Under the pieces are notes generated by a model. That model was not told the DNA's origin. It made no database searches and saw only the letters and a list, made by a program, of their open reading frames with translations. The position numbers and the translations under genes are program-made. Shown in pieces: positions 7,938 to 19,672 of a DNA stretch of 54,368 nucleotides. The DNA is from Desulfotignum sp. (lineage in GTDB: Bacteria > Desulfobacterota > Desulfobacteria > Desulfobacterales > Desulfobacteraceae), in NCBI GenBank assembly GCA_018399285.1, contig JAGYOW010000018.1, forward strand, positions 1 to 54,368. Reading direction: 5' to 3'. Numbering within the stretch: position 1 is the first letter of the stretch; each line of letters starts with the position of its first letter.

Positions 7938-8736
7938 TCCGGCGCCCGGTTTCTTGCCGGCGGTACGATCTGCTGGTGTACCTGAAAAAGATTGTTTCCA
8001 CCGATCATGTCATCAGCCTATACATTGACGGCTTGGGCGAAATCCGGAAAAAATGAATCGGATCTGTTCATCGGGGCATGTACCACCATGGCCGCCATAT
8101 CCCGGCACCCCGTTGTTCAGAAAAATTTTGCGCATTGAAATCAGGGGCTGACAATATGGGCACCCATCTGATCCGGAAACTGGGCCACCATCGGCGGGAA
8201 CGTAGCGTAATGCCAGCCCGGCCGGCGATAATTTGCCGGCGCTGCTGGTCTACGATGCCGTTGCCTTGGTCGAAAGTCCGGACGGAAAACGTGAAATTCC
8301 CCTGACCGATTTTTTCAAGGGACCCGGCAAAACCGACCTGAAAAACGATGACATTCTCATCGGGTTCCGGCTGCCGTATCCGCCGGATCACAGCGGTGCC
8401 CACTATATTCAGCTGGGCAAACGCAAATCAGCGGAAATCAATGTGGTGAATGCGGCCTCATTCCTGACCATTGATCCGGGTACCTGCAACATCCTGTCGG
8501 TTCGGATCGCACTGGGATCCGTGGCCCCCACTCCGATCCGGGCCCCGGAATCCGAGGCCGCCCTCATGGGCCGCACCGCCGGGGATGACGCGTTCAATGC
8601 TGCGGCAGAGACCGCCCGGTTCAAGGACTGTTCCCCCATCGATGATTTCAGGGGCAGTGCTGCATACCGGCGGGCCATGGTGGGGGTTCTGACCAAACGC
8701 ACCCTGGCTGCCGCCTTTGACCAGGCCCGGGCCTAA
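7938..8736 (+). pseudogene. Xanthine dehydrogenase-type FAD-binding subunit (CoxM/XdhB), truncated and frameshifted
   Basis: FAD subunit of a molybdenum hydroxylase. After the IS3 junction, frames can be pieced together as RFLAGGTDLLVYLKK, then GLGEIRK, IGACTTMAAISRHPVVQ and a GTHLIRKLG region. From 8233 one clean frame continues (ALLVYDAVALVESPDG, IGFRLPYPP, GKRKSAEINVVNAA) to the TAA at 8736, as in the C-terminal domain of the family. The first FAD-binding residues upstream of the junction are lost and at least two frameshifts lie between 8000 and 8240. It is followed 24 bases later by the FeS subunit. Confidence 0.78.
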
Positions 8737-8760
8737 CCTTTGACTGCACAGGAGATACCC

Positions 8761-9219
8761 ATGAAAAAACTCATTCAGATGACCATCAATGACCGGGCCT
8801 ATGAAGTGGCGGTGGAACCCAACAAAACCCTGGCAGATCTGATCCGCTACGACCTGGGTCTGACCGGCACCAAAAAAGGATGCGACACGGGTGACTGCGG
8901 GGCCTGCACCGTGATTCTCAACGGTGATCCCGTCAATTCCTGCCTGGTACTGGCCGTGCAGGCCGACAATGCCGTGATCGAGACCATCGAGGGGTTGAGC
9001 ACGGATGACGGGCTTCATCCTTTGCAGCAGGCATTTGTGGAAAAAGGCGCGATCCAGTGCGGATTCTGCACGCCCGGCATGATTCTGTCCGCCAAAAACC
9101 TGCTGGACAAACATCCGGCTCCCACGGAAGCAGAGATCCGGGAAGGCATTTCCGGGAATTTGTGCCGGTGCACCGGGTACCAGAAAATATTCGAAGCCAT
9201 TGAATCCACCCGTTCATAA
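8761..9219 (+). CDS. Xanthine dehydrogenase-type 2x[2Fe-2S] subunit (CoxS/XdhC-type small subunit)
   Basis: 152 aa from ATG 8761 (AGGAG 6 bases upstream; a TTG at 8740 is unlikely). It carries electrons from the molybdenum site. Plant-type cluster cysteines 41, 46, 49, 61 (GCDTGDCGACT) and second-cluster cysteines 100, 103, 135, 137 (QCGFC, CRCTGY) are all present, so the gene is intact although both partner subunits are broken. This family is normally part of a three-subunit enzyme with the FAD and molybdopterin proteins encoded on either side. Confidence 0.92.
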   Translation: MKKLIQMTINDRAYEVAVEPNKTLADLIRYDLGLTGTKKGCDTGDCGACTVILNGDPVNSCLVLAVQADNAVIETIEGLSTDDGLHPLQQAFVEKGAIQCGFCTPGMILSAKNLLDKHPAPTEAEIREGISGNLCRCTGYQKIFEAIESTRS

Positions 9220-9249
9220 GCCAGTTTTCAGCTCTTTTAGGAGGAAACC

Positions 9250-11566
9250 ATGAAATCATATGATGTAATCAGCACCCGGGCCAACCGGATCGATACGCCG
9301 GATAAGGCCACGGGCAAAGCCGTGTTCGTGGATGACATCACCCTGCCGGGCATGCTCTACGGGGCCCTGCTGCAAAGCCCCCACGCCCACGCGAAAATCC
9401 TGTCCATCGACACCTCGGAGGCGGAAAAACTGCCCGGTGTCAAGGCGGTGATCACGGCCAAGGAGGCCGGCCAGGTCAAGTACGGGGTCAGTCCGGCCCG
9501 GTATGATGAAACCGTGTTTGCCGTGGACAAGGTGAGGTATGTGGGGGACGAGATTGCCGCCGTGGCCGCCACCAGCCTGGATGTCGCCCTGGAGGCGGTC
9601 TCCCGGATCCAGGTGGAATACGAGGTGCTGCCCGCGGTGTTCACTGTGGAAGACGCAGTCAGGGACGGGGCCCCCCAGCTCCATGACGAATTCAAGGGCA
9701 ATCTGTGTGCCGAGGTTCACCAGGAATTCGGCAACGTGGCTGAAGGCCTTGAAAACAGCGACATCGTCATCACCACGGAGATGAAAAGCAAGCGCCAGGA
9801 CGGAGCGTTCATCGAGCCCCAGGGGTGTATTGCCGAATATGACAACAGCGGGGTGCTCACCCTGACCAGCTCCACCCAGGTGCCCCACTATGTGCAGCGA
9901 ACCGTGGCCATGGTTCTGGGCATGGACATCGGCAAGGTACGAGTAAAAAAACCCTATGTCGGGGCCGGATTCGGGATCAAGGCTTCAGCCAATCCCATGG
10001 AACTGGCCTGCTGCATTCTGGCCAGGAAAACACGGAAACCCGTGAAAATGAATTTTACCCGGGAACAGGTGTTCATGTATGGCCGGGCCCGCCACCGGTT
10101 CCACCACACCATCACCACAGGCGCAAAAAAAGACGGCACCCTCATGGCGCTCAAACATGAATGCTGGCTGGATCATGGGCCTACACCTTCCATTTCGGGA
10201 TTGCCACGGTCTATTACACTCGGGTCGCTATGGCCCCTTACAAACCGGTCAACATGAGTTATGCATTGGTACCGGGGTGTACACCAATGCCGCCCAGGAA
10301 CAAGGCAAGGGCCACTTCGCGCGGTCATCGCCCGGGCCTGTTTCGAGCAGCAGCTGGACGGATCGCCGAAAAGATCGGCATGATCCCCTGAACTGGTGGA
10401 TCAAGAACATGATGGAAACCGGGGACACCACCTGCAACGACCGAACAGGAAATTCTTCATACGCCGAGGCACGAAGCGGTGAGAAACGGATCCGACTGGG
10501 ACAAAAAGAAAGGCCATATGCCCCCGGGCGCAGCGGTATCGGTACGCCTGCATTTTTGCCCCCGGGCGGGGATATCCATTTACCTTCAAGTCCGACACTC
10601 TCATTGCAATCAGATCGTCAAGCTCACCGAAGACGGCGGGCACATTCTGGTGTATACGGCACGGCTGCACCACAGGGGTCTGACACCGCCTTTGCCGATG
10701 ATCGCGGCCGAAGCCCTGGGCATCCCCCTGGAAAATGTCCGCTGGTTTGAAGAGCCACGGACATGGTGGGACTTAGGCCTATTCCGGTCGCCAGATTCCT
10801 GATGATCGGGCATGTGCCACCAAAGAGGCGGCGGAAAACGTCAGACGTTTGTGTCTGGAAGCAAGGAGAGAACAGTTGAACGTGGCCGTTGAAAAAAGGA
10901 CATCCGGAACGGGAAGTTCATCGAATTCTGATTGTGGACACCTCGGATTTTTTCCACCCTCCGGACTCCGTATATCAAGGAACGGCCTGGGGATGACCGA
11001 CAACCCGGATTCAGACAAACTCACCTTAAGGAAGTCCTCCCGCACGTATTCCTGGAACGGGGTCTATCAGCACCGCAACCCCATTCCCGGGCGGCAAGCC
11101 TGCGGGCGCGGCCGTGGGCACTCCCTGGCCTGATGGGTGTTTCGGGCCCAGGTGGACGAGGTCACGGTGGTTACGACACCGCCGCCAGATCGCATGACAA
11201 GATCACCGACGCCCATGACCGCGGCAAGGTTATCATCAACATGATCTGTGGAAGGCTAGATGAAGGCCCATCTCCACGGGGGCACTGGCGAGGCTATGCA
11301 TGAAGAGGTGATCTTTGACAACCAGGCCGGTGTTTCAACGATGATTCCCGCGGAATACAAGATCGTCACTCTATGGACATGCCCCTGGTCAAGATATTGT
11401 AGAAAAAGCGACGAACCAACGGGCCGTTCGGGCCAAGTGAGGTGGGTATGGGCTGTCATGCCCACTCATCCGGGCCATCCTACGGTAGTGTGGCGATGCG
11501 GCCGGGTCCGGTTACGAACTGCTTCTTCGGATACCGAACGTGGTGTCTGACGCCATCCAGGAATAA
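9250..11566 (+). pseudogene. Xanthine dehydrogenase-type molybdopterin-binding subunit (CoxL/XdhA), frameshifted
   Basis: Catalytic subunit of the molybdenum hydroxylase. Residues 1-~310 are clean (KATGKAVFVDDITLPGMLYG; GAGFGIKASANPMELACCI). From about 10180 the reading jumps frames every 30-100 bases, but family segments remain legible: HFGIATVYYT, IVKLTEDGGHILVYTA, ALGIPLENVR, DRGKVI...ICGRLDEG, GTGEAMHEEVIFD, SDEPTG. The last frame ends SDAIQE with TAA at 11564, where the normal C-terminus lies. The indel-rich part begins abruptly, which fits either decay or poor sequence. AGGAGG precedes the ATG. Confidence 0.82.
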
Positions 11567-11594
11567 TACCGGAACGCAACAAGGCCACGGCCTG

Positions 11595-13165
11595 ATCATG
11601 ATGGCATGATGACATCCGGCATTTAGCCGTATCCCGCAGCAGGCTTTTCTTCCTCCCGGATGATTGCCTTCAAACCCTCAAGCGCCGCGGCGGCAAGCCC
11701 ATGTCCGAGGTGTACGACTCCGTTTTCGGACAACGGCATCACGGATATTGTCGTGGCACTGCCATCTTCGGGAACAGCTGGAACCGGTGGTCAGAGATGC
11801 CGGCCTGCCTGTTTCATCCGGGTTACCTCCGGGATGCTGTTCATCCAGGTTGCAAATGATCCGGCTCCGGGCAGCTTCATTCTTCGCTTCCCACGGATAT
11901 CCCGGCCATCCGTCCGGCCACGCTCGCCCGGATGATCCAACAATTCCAGTCCGATCCCCTTCGGATCCTCATGCCCTGTTTCAACGGTCGCCCGACACCG
12001 CCCCTGCTGCCGTGTGGCTTCAAAGACCGGATTCTGGTTCCGGCGGAACTTCAGTTCTGCAACCTGATGGCGGGTGAAAGACCGGATTTAAAAACCCCAA
12101 GTGTTTGCGACCGGGGCATTCTTGATGGATGCGATGATCTCGGATGTTACAAAACGAGCACAAAGCAGATTCAATCATCCTCGATATCCCCGACCGGGAG
12201 GAATGTCTGTCCATTGTCGCATCAGGAACTGCCAAAAGCACCATCCCATCCGAATCATCTGGCAACAGGTGGCCATGACGTACTGAAACTGGCCCATGTT
12301 GCGCCCGATCACGTAAACGTGGATCTGGTGATTGCTAAGCTGCGTCTGCCCGCGATGATGTCAGGCGCATGAAAAACTACGCTGTAGCCGGGCCTCGTTA
12401 TGTGACCTGGGATTCCCTGGTGTGGCTGAAGGAACAGCACATGACATTGAACTGGACCCCATGCCCCGGGTTCAGGAAAAGAACTGGTGTGGTTTTGCAG
12501 ACAACTGTGCACCCGGCACGGTCCGGACATCGATTATCACCACTGGTTCAGGAACTGCCCGGCAAACCCCGGCTGCCACCAGCATCTGGAAACGGTGGCG
12601 TCATTACGACACATACAGCCAGACCAGCCTCCGCAGGCAAAATCCATTACAAAAATATTGGGCAGACTGACGGCTTCTGAGCTTTTCTTTCGCACAGGCA
12701 GATCGTGCTGTTCCGGCACCCGGCGATTCATCGGCATCTCTGACGTGGATCTGAATGACACAGGCATTTCGCGCCGAATATTGGCCCATGCCTTTTCTCC
12801 CTGAAAATCGATACTATCTACACCAGCTGCCTTTCCGATGTTTTCGGATACGGCCCGACGATTGTTGGGAACTGAAGATCATCAGCCACCCGGCATTGAA
12901 TGAAATCAATCTGGGATAGTGGGAAGGCGGTCGTTGATGAAAATTAACGCCTGAACTATCGGGTTCAAACAGTGGAACATCTGGACACATTCATCCGCTG
13001 GATGAGAGTTACCGATGTCCAGTGCCGGGCTGTCCCTTTTTGACCCGGGATGCCTTGAAAACCCGGCACGCCAGCACAGACCCACGTTTGGGGTGATCCG
13101 GTGATTTTGTGCCATATTTAGGCCTGGAGACTGAAAAATCTGTCTCAATCAAATCAAGTGATTAG
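11595..13165 (+). pseudogene. MobA/MocA-like nucleotidyltransferase - HD - histidine phosphatase fusion, frameshifted
   Basis: Stitching frames gives three successive domains. Part 1 (about 11620-12110) reads like a molybdenum-cofactor cytidylyl/guanylyltransferase: AAGFSSRM, GGKPM, NGITDIVV, IPAIRPATLARMIQQFQSD, and a GHP-type LLPCGFKDRI. Part 2 (about 12200-12640) reads like an HD hydrolase with HM.IELDP..QEK and an ADK.-like motif. Part 3 (about 12690-13150) reads like a phosphoglycerate-mutase-type phosphatase (IVLFRHPA, ISDVDLNDTGI, ILAHAFSP, PALNEINLG). The same three-part layout is what I remember for the D. vulgaris DVU_1551 NTP-transferase family. Likely role: making the cytosine dinucleotide form of Mo cofactor. 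Indels occur throughout. Confidence 0.6.
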
Positions 13166-14215
13166 TTGTTGTGATTCAGACCTGAGGAATTACCGTTGCT
13201 CCTGATTGGATCTGGATGATTCAAATATGATATCGACCCTGATTTCCGCCGGGGTCTGGGGCCCCGATGGAAAGTCCCACAGGTGAATACACCTGAGCGA
13301 GCCGCTCTTTGAGATCCCTTTGCCATCAGATTGTCATAGATTCTGTCCCGTTTGGTCCGGGAACCGATCATGCCGATATAGGCCGGATCAGTGGAAAGCG
13401 CCTTCGCTCCAGAACGGCCTCGATCATGGAGATGGCCCCGGGTGAGAATCACGATATAGGGAATGGCTGTCCACATTCAATCCTTGAATGCATTATCAAA
13501 ATCCGGTGTCACCCGACCTGCCGGGCATGTGTGCCCGGTTTTGTTGGCAACGCCTCCGTCATCAATCACCTCACCGTGGAAAATCCGGTCAAATGGGCCA
13601 GTTGAGCCAGAAACCCCACATGCCCGGCACCGAAAATAAACAGGTAGATGCCTGCCGGCGCGGCTGAATGATGAATTCTTCCAGATTTAAAGAATGAACG
13701 GTTGGAAATCTGCCGGAAAACCGGTCACAAATATCTTCCAGCAGGGGTTTCGGGATCAGCAGGATCCTGTCACCGTGCCGTCCGGGAGTACCGTACATTT
13801 CTGCACAGTGAATTCCCTGGCTGGGACCGACAGTTTAGATACCAAAACCTCTTTGCCCGGCCTGTTCCTGGGCCACCGCGGCCTGAAAACTGAAATCACC
13901 CTGTCTGGGTACCAGGGTTTCACGAGCACGGTCAGTGCCCCACAGACTGATGTCCAGACTGCCCTTGAGCCTTGGTCCAGAAAAAGGGCTGGATTTGACA
14001 TGTTTTTTTCGATAAGCGCCAGGCAGGCATTCGACTTTTGCTTCCACAGTCCCCCCGCCGATGGTGCTCAGAAGGGTGCCATCCGGGCATCACGACCACG
14101 CGGGAACCTGACGCTCTGGCGTGGACCCCTGATGAGAAAGAATGGCGGCCAGAGCAAAGGCCCTTTTTCAAGACACAATCCAGTATCTGCTGATTCGTCA
14201 GTTCCATGGTCAGTT
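13162..14215 (-). pseudogene. xdhC: XdhC-family molybdenum hydroxylase maturation factor, frameshifted
   Basis: XdhC proteins insert sulfurated molybdenum cofactor into xanthine-dehydrogenase-type enzymes. On the minus strand, pieces in order are MELTNQQILDCVLKKG, GSRVVVMP, FIQPR.., a GHVG-like motif, THLTGFSTVVIDD-like text, and a clear C-terminal stretch ILTRGHLHD followed by TDPAYIGMIGSRTKRDRIYD. Only the last ~100 codons (13162-13476) keep one frame for long. It lies tail-to-tail with the nucleotidyltransferase fusion and downstream of the MoeA-like pseudogene. Confidence 0.72.
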
Positions 14216-15230
14216 CTTCCCAAAGCTGCACCGGGATACCGGCAGGGTTTTACAGGAGGAACAAAATCCCCGTGTCCCATCTGGATAATATCGGTGTGGC
14301 TCATGGTTTCTCCGGCCAGCAGCCGGGGCACCACCAGATCGTAAAAAATCGAGGCCCGGTAATACATGACACATCCGGCAGGCCGATCACGGGCGTTTCA
14401 CCATCGATATAAGCCAGTACAAACATGGCACCGGCAGTACCGTCTTGCATAAAATATCACGTCACCTCCGGCGTTTCGAATGCCGCTGGGGTGAGATCGT
14501 CGGGATCCACGGACATGCCGCCGGTGACAGCGATAAAATCCGGCCCCGTCATCCACGAAACTGCCGGATAGCGGCCACAGTCACATCCATGTCGTCGGAA
14601 ACGATTTACCCATGATCCGGAACCCAGTTCTTCAAATTTTTTCTGAACCACCGGCCCGAACCCGTCGTTGATCCGGCCGGAAAACACTTCCGATCCCAGA
14701 CCACAGTCCCACATCCACCCCGTGGACGGATATCACTGACGGAAAATTTTTGACACACGTCTTCCGCTGTGCCATGACATGGTTTCATCAATGGATAACG
14801 GGATCACCCGGGTGCCGGCCAGATCCTGACCCTCGATGACTGTCTGATGGGTATGCAGGGTGGCACAGATCACTTCAGGAACACTGTTAAGCTGTGTCAG
14901 ACCCGCCACATCAATTTTTCAACAGACCGGGAAATACCCGTCGTAAATCCCACCTTGCCCTCTTTGGGACGGTGCCGGGATGTGCTCTCGGCAAAGCGGC
15001 CCGGGCGATCCGCTGTGCTGCATCATTTTCGTGAATTTCACCGTTGAGACAGGCCACATACACATGCTGTTTGCCCAGATCCAGCAAAGCTGGTCCACAC
15101 ATCTGCCTCGGTAATGACATGTTTTTCTGAAGGCCGGTCCTTGAATGTGATCCGAACGATGCGGTGATGTCGACCAGTATTTTCCCCACAGCCTCTTTTG
15201 ACGGGTAGCGACTTCGAGCCCGGTCTTTTT
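14216..15230 (-). pseudogene. MoeA/MogA-like molybdopterin-binding protein, frameshifted paralogue of 36991-38046
   Basis: Stitched minus-strand frames align with the intact protein at 36991-38046: AVGKILVDIT near the start, GKQHVYVACLNGEIHENDAA against GKNNLYVLDLKTGQIHEDDA, SGRINDGFGPVVQKKFEELG, ITGGMSVDPDDL, and a tail MGHG.F..CKTCRYPGAALG against LGHGGLCLNCNTCRFPACSFG. It therefore has the MoCF-binding domain and the family's cysteine-bearing tail. At least eight frame changes are needed. It shares the strand with xdhC and the kinase remnant upstream. Confidence 0.7.
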
Positions 15231-16230
15231 CAAGCAATATTTCACAAACGCTTCAGGAGCCTGTCGCCCCAAGGCGATCCTTTTGATTTTTTTCAAACGC
15301 TCACTTTCACAGGCAAAGTCACGTTGAGTGCATCCTGTGCATTTGTCACCAAGTCATGAAGGCGGACCGATCTCTACAGGCCTGTCCTCATCTGCACGGG
15401 CGTGCCCTTGAGTAAATCCTGATCGTGATGTGGACCCGCTCGGCTTGTTTCTGAATCTCCGACAGTATTCTGGGATTTCCGGGCTTTGGTTCTCAGCATC
15501 AGCGATAAGCCTCTGAATAAGCGGGAAATCCCCATGATGGGGGTTGTTGATTTCGTGCGCAATGCCGCCGGCAAAGCCCCGATGGCCTGGAAGTTTCATG
15601 GATCGGCGGAGTTTCTACCCAGTGCACGCCTCTGGCGATATCATCACGGGTGGTTCCCTGGATCATTACCGGGCGTTGCATTGTTTCCGAAGATGACCCT
15701 GTATGAATTTCTGTAAGGACCAAAGACCCATCTTTGTGAAGCAGGCTGTTTTCAAAGATGATACCCTTGCCCTGCGGCCCTTTGAGATCTCTGTCATTTA
15801 TGACCTGTTCCAGTTTCTTCCGTTCCTTTTTTTTTTGGCCGACAAATTCTTTCAGGTGTGCCGATAAATCACAGATGGCATGTACCTGTCACTTGCTCAA
15901 TGGCAGGATTCACATAGGTGAAAACAAGATCCAGGTTCATCTCCCATATGATGTCCAGGGTGTTTTCTCTGCCAGAATCCGGTACTCATTCCTCACTTTT
16001 GCGTAAAGCATGTTCAGCTTTTTCTGGGACGTCAGATCACGAATTGCTGAAAACAAAGAACAGGCTGTCACCCGCAAAGCGGTTTTATTTTTTTGCTCCC
16101 CATTCATAAAGCCCCATTGTCTACCATAAACAATCTTGAAAATGCCTGATCAAACATGTCACCGGCCAGGATCATTATTCAGATGCTCATCATATCATCC
16201 TTCATAGCCAGCGAGATCCCAATGTCAACT
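15231..16230 (-). pseudogene. PAS-domain sensor histidine kinase, frameshifted
   Basis: Minus-strand pieces: IRDLTSQKKAEHALRKSE, LDIIWEMNLDLVFTYVNPAIEQVTG and ENSLLHKDGSLVLTEIHTG mark PAS domains. GGIAHEINNP is the HisKA box with the phosphorylatable His, followed by DLLK..RADEDRP and an N-box-like LVTNAQDALN. The ATP-binding domain is truncated after the N-box. No response regulator is seen next to it. Signal unknown; the position upstream of the MoeA-like and xdhC remnants suggests control of the molybdenum hydroxylase locus. Confidence 0.68.
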
Positions 16231-16365
16231 TAAACAAAAAAAAAAAATGTCTTATGGAAATGAGGTTCAGGGAAAAGCTTAAAAAATACTGTACATCTGA
16301 TGCCGTAAACTGTCATACAAAAAGCAGATGCGCATTGGAAACCAACCGATTTTGGAAAGGAAACT

Positions 16366-17789
16366 ACGACCCAACCCATTCCATCAACAACGGAAGCCGA
16401 TGCCGAGGCATTGAAAGAATTTTCAATCTTTCAGGCCCGGGCCCGCCTGAACAACCGGAGATTCCTTGAAACAACGGCTGGCGCTCCTCAAACCATTGAA
16501 GTGGCTCTCTGATTGAAAACGATCAGGCCACCGCGAGGCCATCTGCGCAGATTTTGGGAAAACCGTCGTTTCACGAAACCTGAATACGGAAATCACGCCC
16601 AGGGTTCCTGGGGCTGCACACTTTGCAGGAAACTGAGAAAATGGATAGCCCCAGCGCCGGCAGGGTCTATGATCGTCATGGCCGGAACCGGGTCATCCCC
16701 CAGGCCATGTTGTGGGCATCATCACCCCTGAACTATCCGCTGTTTCTGGCCGTCAGCCCCATGACCAGCGCCCTGGCCGCCGGCAACCGGATCATGGTGA
16801 AACAGGCCGCCAATTCCCGGCATCTGTGCCGCCTGCTTCATGACAGATTCTCCCAGAAAATCGACCCGGCGTTTGTCTGTTTTCATCCCGGGGTGTCTGC
16901 CGGCACCTTTTCCGGATTGCCTTTCAACCACCTGGTATTCACAGGATCGTCCCGGACGGGAAAAACCGTCATGAAAACCGCAGCCGACAACCTGGTGCCC
17001 GTCACCCTGGAACTGGGGGGCAAATCTCCCGTGATCCTGGCCGATGATTTCGACATGGCCAAAGCGGTCAAACGGATTCTTTTCGCCAAACTCATGAACG
17101 CCGGACAGACCTGCATTGCCCCGGATTATATTTTTGTTCCGGAAAACCGCGTCGATGCGTTCATTCAAACGGCGCAAACCGTGGCCCGGCAGCTTTATCC
17201 GGACATTACCTCTCCCGATTACACGGCCATCATCGACTCTCCGGCCTTTGACCGGCTCACAGACACCCTGGCAGACGTCCAAAAAAAAGGCGGCCGGGTG
17301 ATCCCTCTGCTGGATGGACCGGACACCATTTTGGAACACAAAAAAATATCCCCCGTGATGGTGACCGGGACCACCCCGGCCATGCGGATCATGCAGGAAG
17401 AAATCTTCGGCCCGATTCTGCCGGTGATTCCCTATACCTCTTTGAAAACCGTGATCGAATATATCAATGACCGGCCCCGGCCCCTGGCCCTGTATGTTTT
17501 CACCCGGGACCGGAGCCTGTCAGATACCGTGATCGCACACACCCGGTCCGGCGGAGTGACCGTCAATGACTGCGCCCTGCACGTGGCCCAGCACGATCTG
17601 CCGTTTGGCGGCATCGGCAACAGCGGCACGGGACAATACCACGGATTTGAAGGGTTCCTGGAATTTTCCAAACTGCGGCCCGTATTTCGCCAGGCCCCGG
17701 TGTCATCCACCGCGGCCCTGACCCCGCCTTATGGCATTTTTGCTGACAGGATCTTTCAGGCCATTAAAAAATTCTCCTGGATTTCCTGA
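16366..17789 (+). pseudogene. Aldehyde dehydrogenase (coniferyl-aldehyde dehydrogenase-like), N-terminus frameshifted
   Basis: NAD(P)-dependent aldehyde oxidation. One clean frame runs from 16623 to the TGA at 17789 with LELGGKSPVIL (general base Glu), NAGQTCIAPDY (catalytic Cys), EEIFGPILPV and the C-terminal PFGGIGNSGTGQYHG. The first ~90 codons are broken: TQPIPSTTEADAEALKE, ARARLNNRRFLE, ENDQATAEAICADFG and FHET lie in different frames. The expected start codon after AAGGAA reads ACG (16366) instead of ATG. If the N-terminal defects are sequence errors the enzyme would be intact, about 470 aa. Confidence 0.75.
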
Positions 17790-17832
17790 TGAGGATAAAC
17801 AGGCAATCACCGACAGATTTTCCCATCACCAA

Positions 17833-17876
17833 CCCGGCCCGGTAAAACAAACCGTCGGTTTGATTACCAGGCCGGG
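17833..17876. terminator. Long hairpin between convergent genes
   Basis: CCCGGCC..GGTAA..CAAACC, a short GTC loop, then GGTTTG..TTACC..GGCCGGG forms a long near-perfect stem in the gap between the aldehyde dehydrogenase (+) and amtB (-). The symmetrical position suits a bidirectional terminator, although the T-run after the stem is weak on both sides. Confidence 0.65.
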
Positions 17877-17899
17877 CGGTAAATGATTCAATCAGTCCA

Positions 17900-19231
17900 T
17901 CAGATCGCACTTTTGATTTCAAAGTCCGCATAGGCTGCCATTCCGTGTTCACCCACATCCAGGCCGCCCATTTCTTCTTCCTCATCCACCCGGATACCCA
18001 GTGTCATTTTCAAAATATAGAAAATTGCCAGGGCTGAAATAAAGCAGGGAACCGCATAGGCAACCACGCCAACAACCTGTGTCATAAAAGAGTGGTCCGA
18101 ACTGAACAGCCCCACAGCCAGTGTGCCCCAGATACCGCAGACCAGATGGACGGAAAGCGCACCCACGGGATCATCAATTTTTATCCGGTCGATGCCCATG
18201 ACCGAAACCACCACCAGAAGACCTGCGATAAATCCGATGACAATCGAACTCATCACACTGACCACATCTGCACCGGCCGTAATCCCTACCAGGCCCGCCA
18301 ATGACCCATTCAGCGCCATGGAAAGATCCGGTTTTTTCTGCAGAATCCAGGAAACGAAAATAGCCCCCATGATACCGGCAGCCGCAGCCAGGGAAGTTGT
18401 TACAAAAACGAAAGAAACGGCAGCAGGATCCGCTGACAGCACAGACCCACCATTAAAACCGAACCATCCCAGCCACAGCAGAAAAACCCCAATGGCAGCC
18501 AGCGGCATGCTGTGACCCATGATGGGTTTAATTTTATTGCCCGCATATTTACCTAAACGGGGACCCAGAACCAGCACCCCTGCCAGGGCGGCCCATCCTC
18601 CAACGGAGTGAACCAGTGTGGAACCGGCAAAATCATAAAATCCCATGGCGTCCAGCCAGCCCCCGCCCCATTTCCAGCTGCCCACCCAGGGATATATCAG
18701 TGCCACATAAACGGTAGAAAAAATCAGAAAGCTGTGAAGTTTGATCCGTTCTGCCACGGCTCCGGAAACAATCGTTGCCGCCGTGGCAGCAAACATGGCC
18801 TGAAAAATAAAATCCGTCCAGTAGGTGTAAATCCCAACCCCGTCATCACCGGCAATCATCATATTCTCCGGGCTCACACCGATGCCAAACCCGGAAAACC
18901 CGAAAAATCCTGAAATTGAAAAATCGCCGGGATACATCAGATTAAAGCCCATGGCCGCATAGGTGAGCAGACCAATGGCAATAATGGCGGTATTTTTAAA
19001 CAGAGATATTTGACGGTATTTTTAGCGGGTCAACCCGGCTTCAGGCTTGCAAACCCGAGATGCATGATAAACACCAGAAAAGTGGCCACCAGCATCCATG
19101 TATTGTTTGCCACATGCGTCGCTGCAACGCCTCTTGTTCTGCCGCACCATCTGCCGCCAGGGCTGTCGCCGGAAGAGGTTGACATGGTGATGGCCAGGGG
19201 TAATATTTTTATGTAATCTTCGTGATTTCAT
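17900..19231 (-). pseudogene. amtB: AmtB ammonium transporter, N-terminus frameshifted
   Basis: Ammonium channel of the inner membrane. The frame from 18952 down to 17900 is clean (350 aa) with the Amt hallmarks FAATAATIVSGAVAER, STLVHSVGGWAAL, WFGFNGGSVL and HLVCGIWGTLAVGLF. Upstream, the first ~90 residues are legible only in shifted frames (VANNTWMLVATFLVFIMHLGFASLK, then FKNTAIIAIGLLTYA), with a stop in the GLTR..KNT region. It lies directly downstream of a broken glnK, the standard glnK-amtB arrangement, where GlnK gates AmtB. Confidence 0.85.
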
Positions 19232-19241
19232 TTTAACCTCT

Positions 19242-19607
19242 TTATTGTTTATTCGTAAAATAAATAATTTTGTTAATTACTTCTTCCCCGGTTTCTCCGG
19301 TGCGGATTCGACAGACTTCATTCAATGGCAGGACAAATGTTGCCATCGCCGATATTTCCGGTTTTAACGCTCTGGATGACTGATTCGACCACCGTATCAA
19401 CTTACAGGGCTTCTTTGACAACAATTTCAACCTTTACCTTGGGAACGAAATCAACCTGGTATTTATTCTGCCCCCGGTACGCTTCTTTATAATCGCTTTG
19501 CCGTCAGACACTTGACCTCAAATCGTCATTCCCTGCACACCGATCTTTGCGCTGGCTTCTTTCAGCGCAGCTCCAGCAACGGCGATAGCTGCTTCAATCT
19601 TTTTCAT
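19242..19607 (-). pseudogene. glnK: GlnK/GlnB PII nitrogen regulatory protein, frameshifted
   Basis: PII signal protein that senses 2-oxoglutarate/ATP and controls AmtB and nitrogen genes. Minus-strand text: MKKIEA start at 19607, KIGVQGMTI, KVEIVVK.., SVKTGNIGDGN and PLNEVCRIRTGETGEEVI, the family's C-terminal signature. At least three indels and a stop in the T-loop region break it. It precedes amtB in the same direction. Confidence 0.75.
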
Positions 19608-19672
19608 TGGGTTTGTTCCTTTACAATTATTGATGTGCTGGATAACGCCACATGTGATCTAGTTGCACTGTC

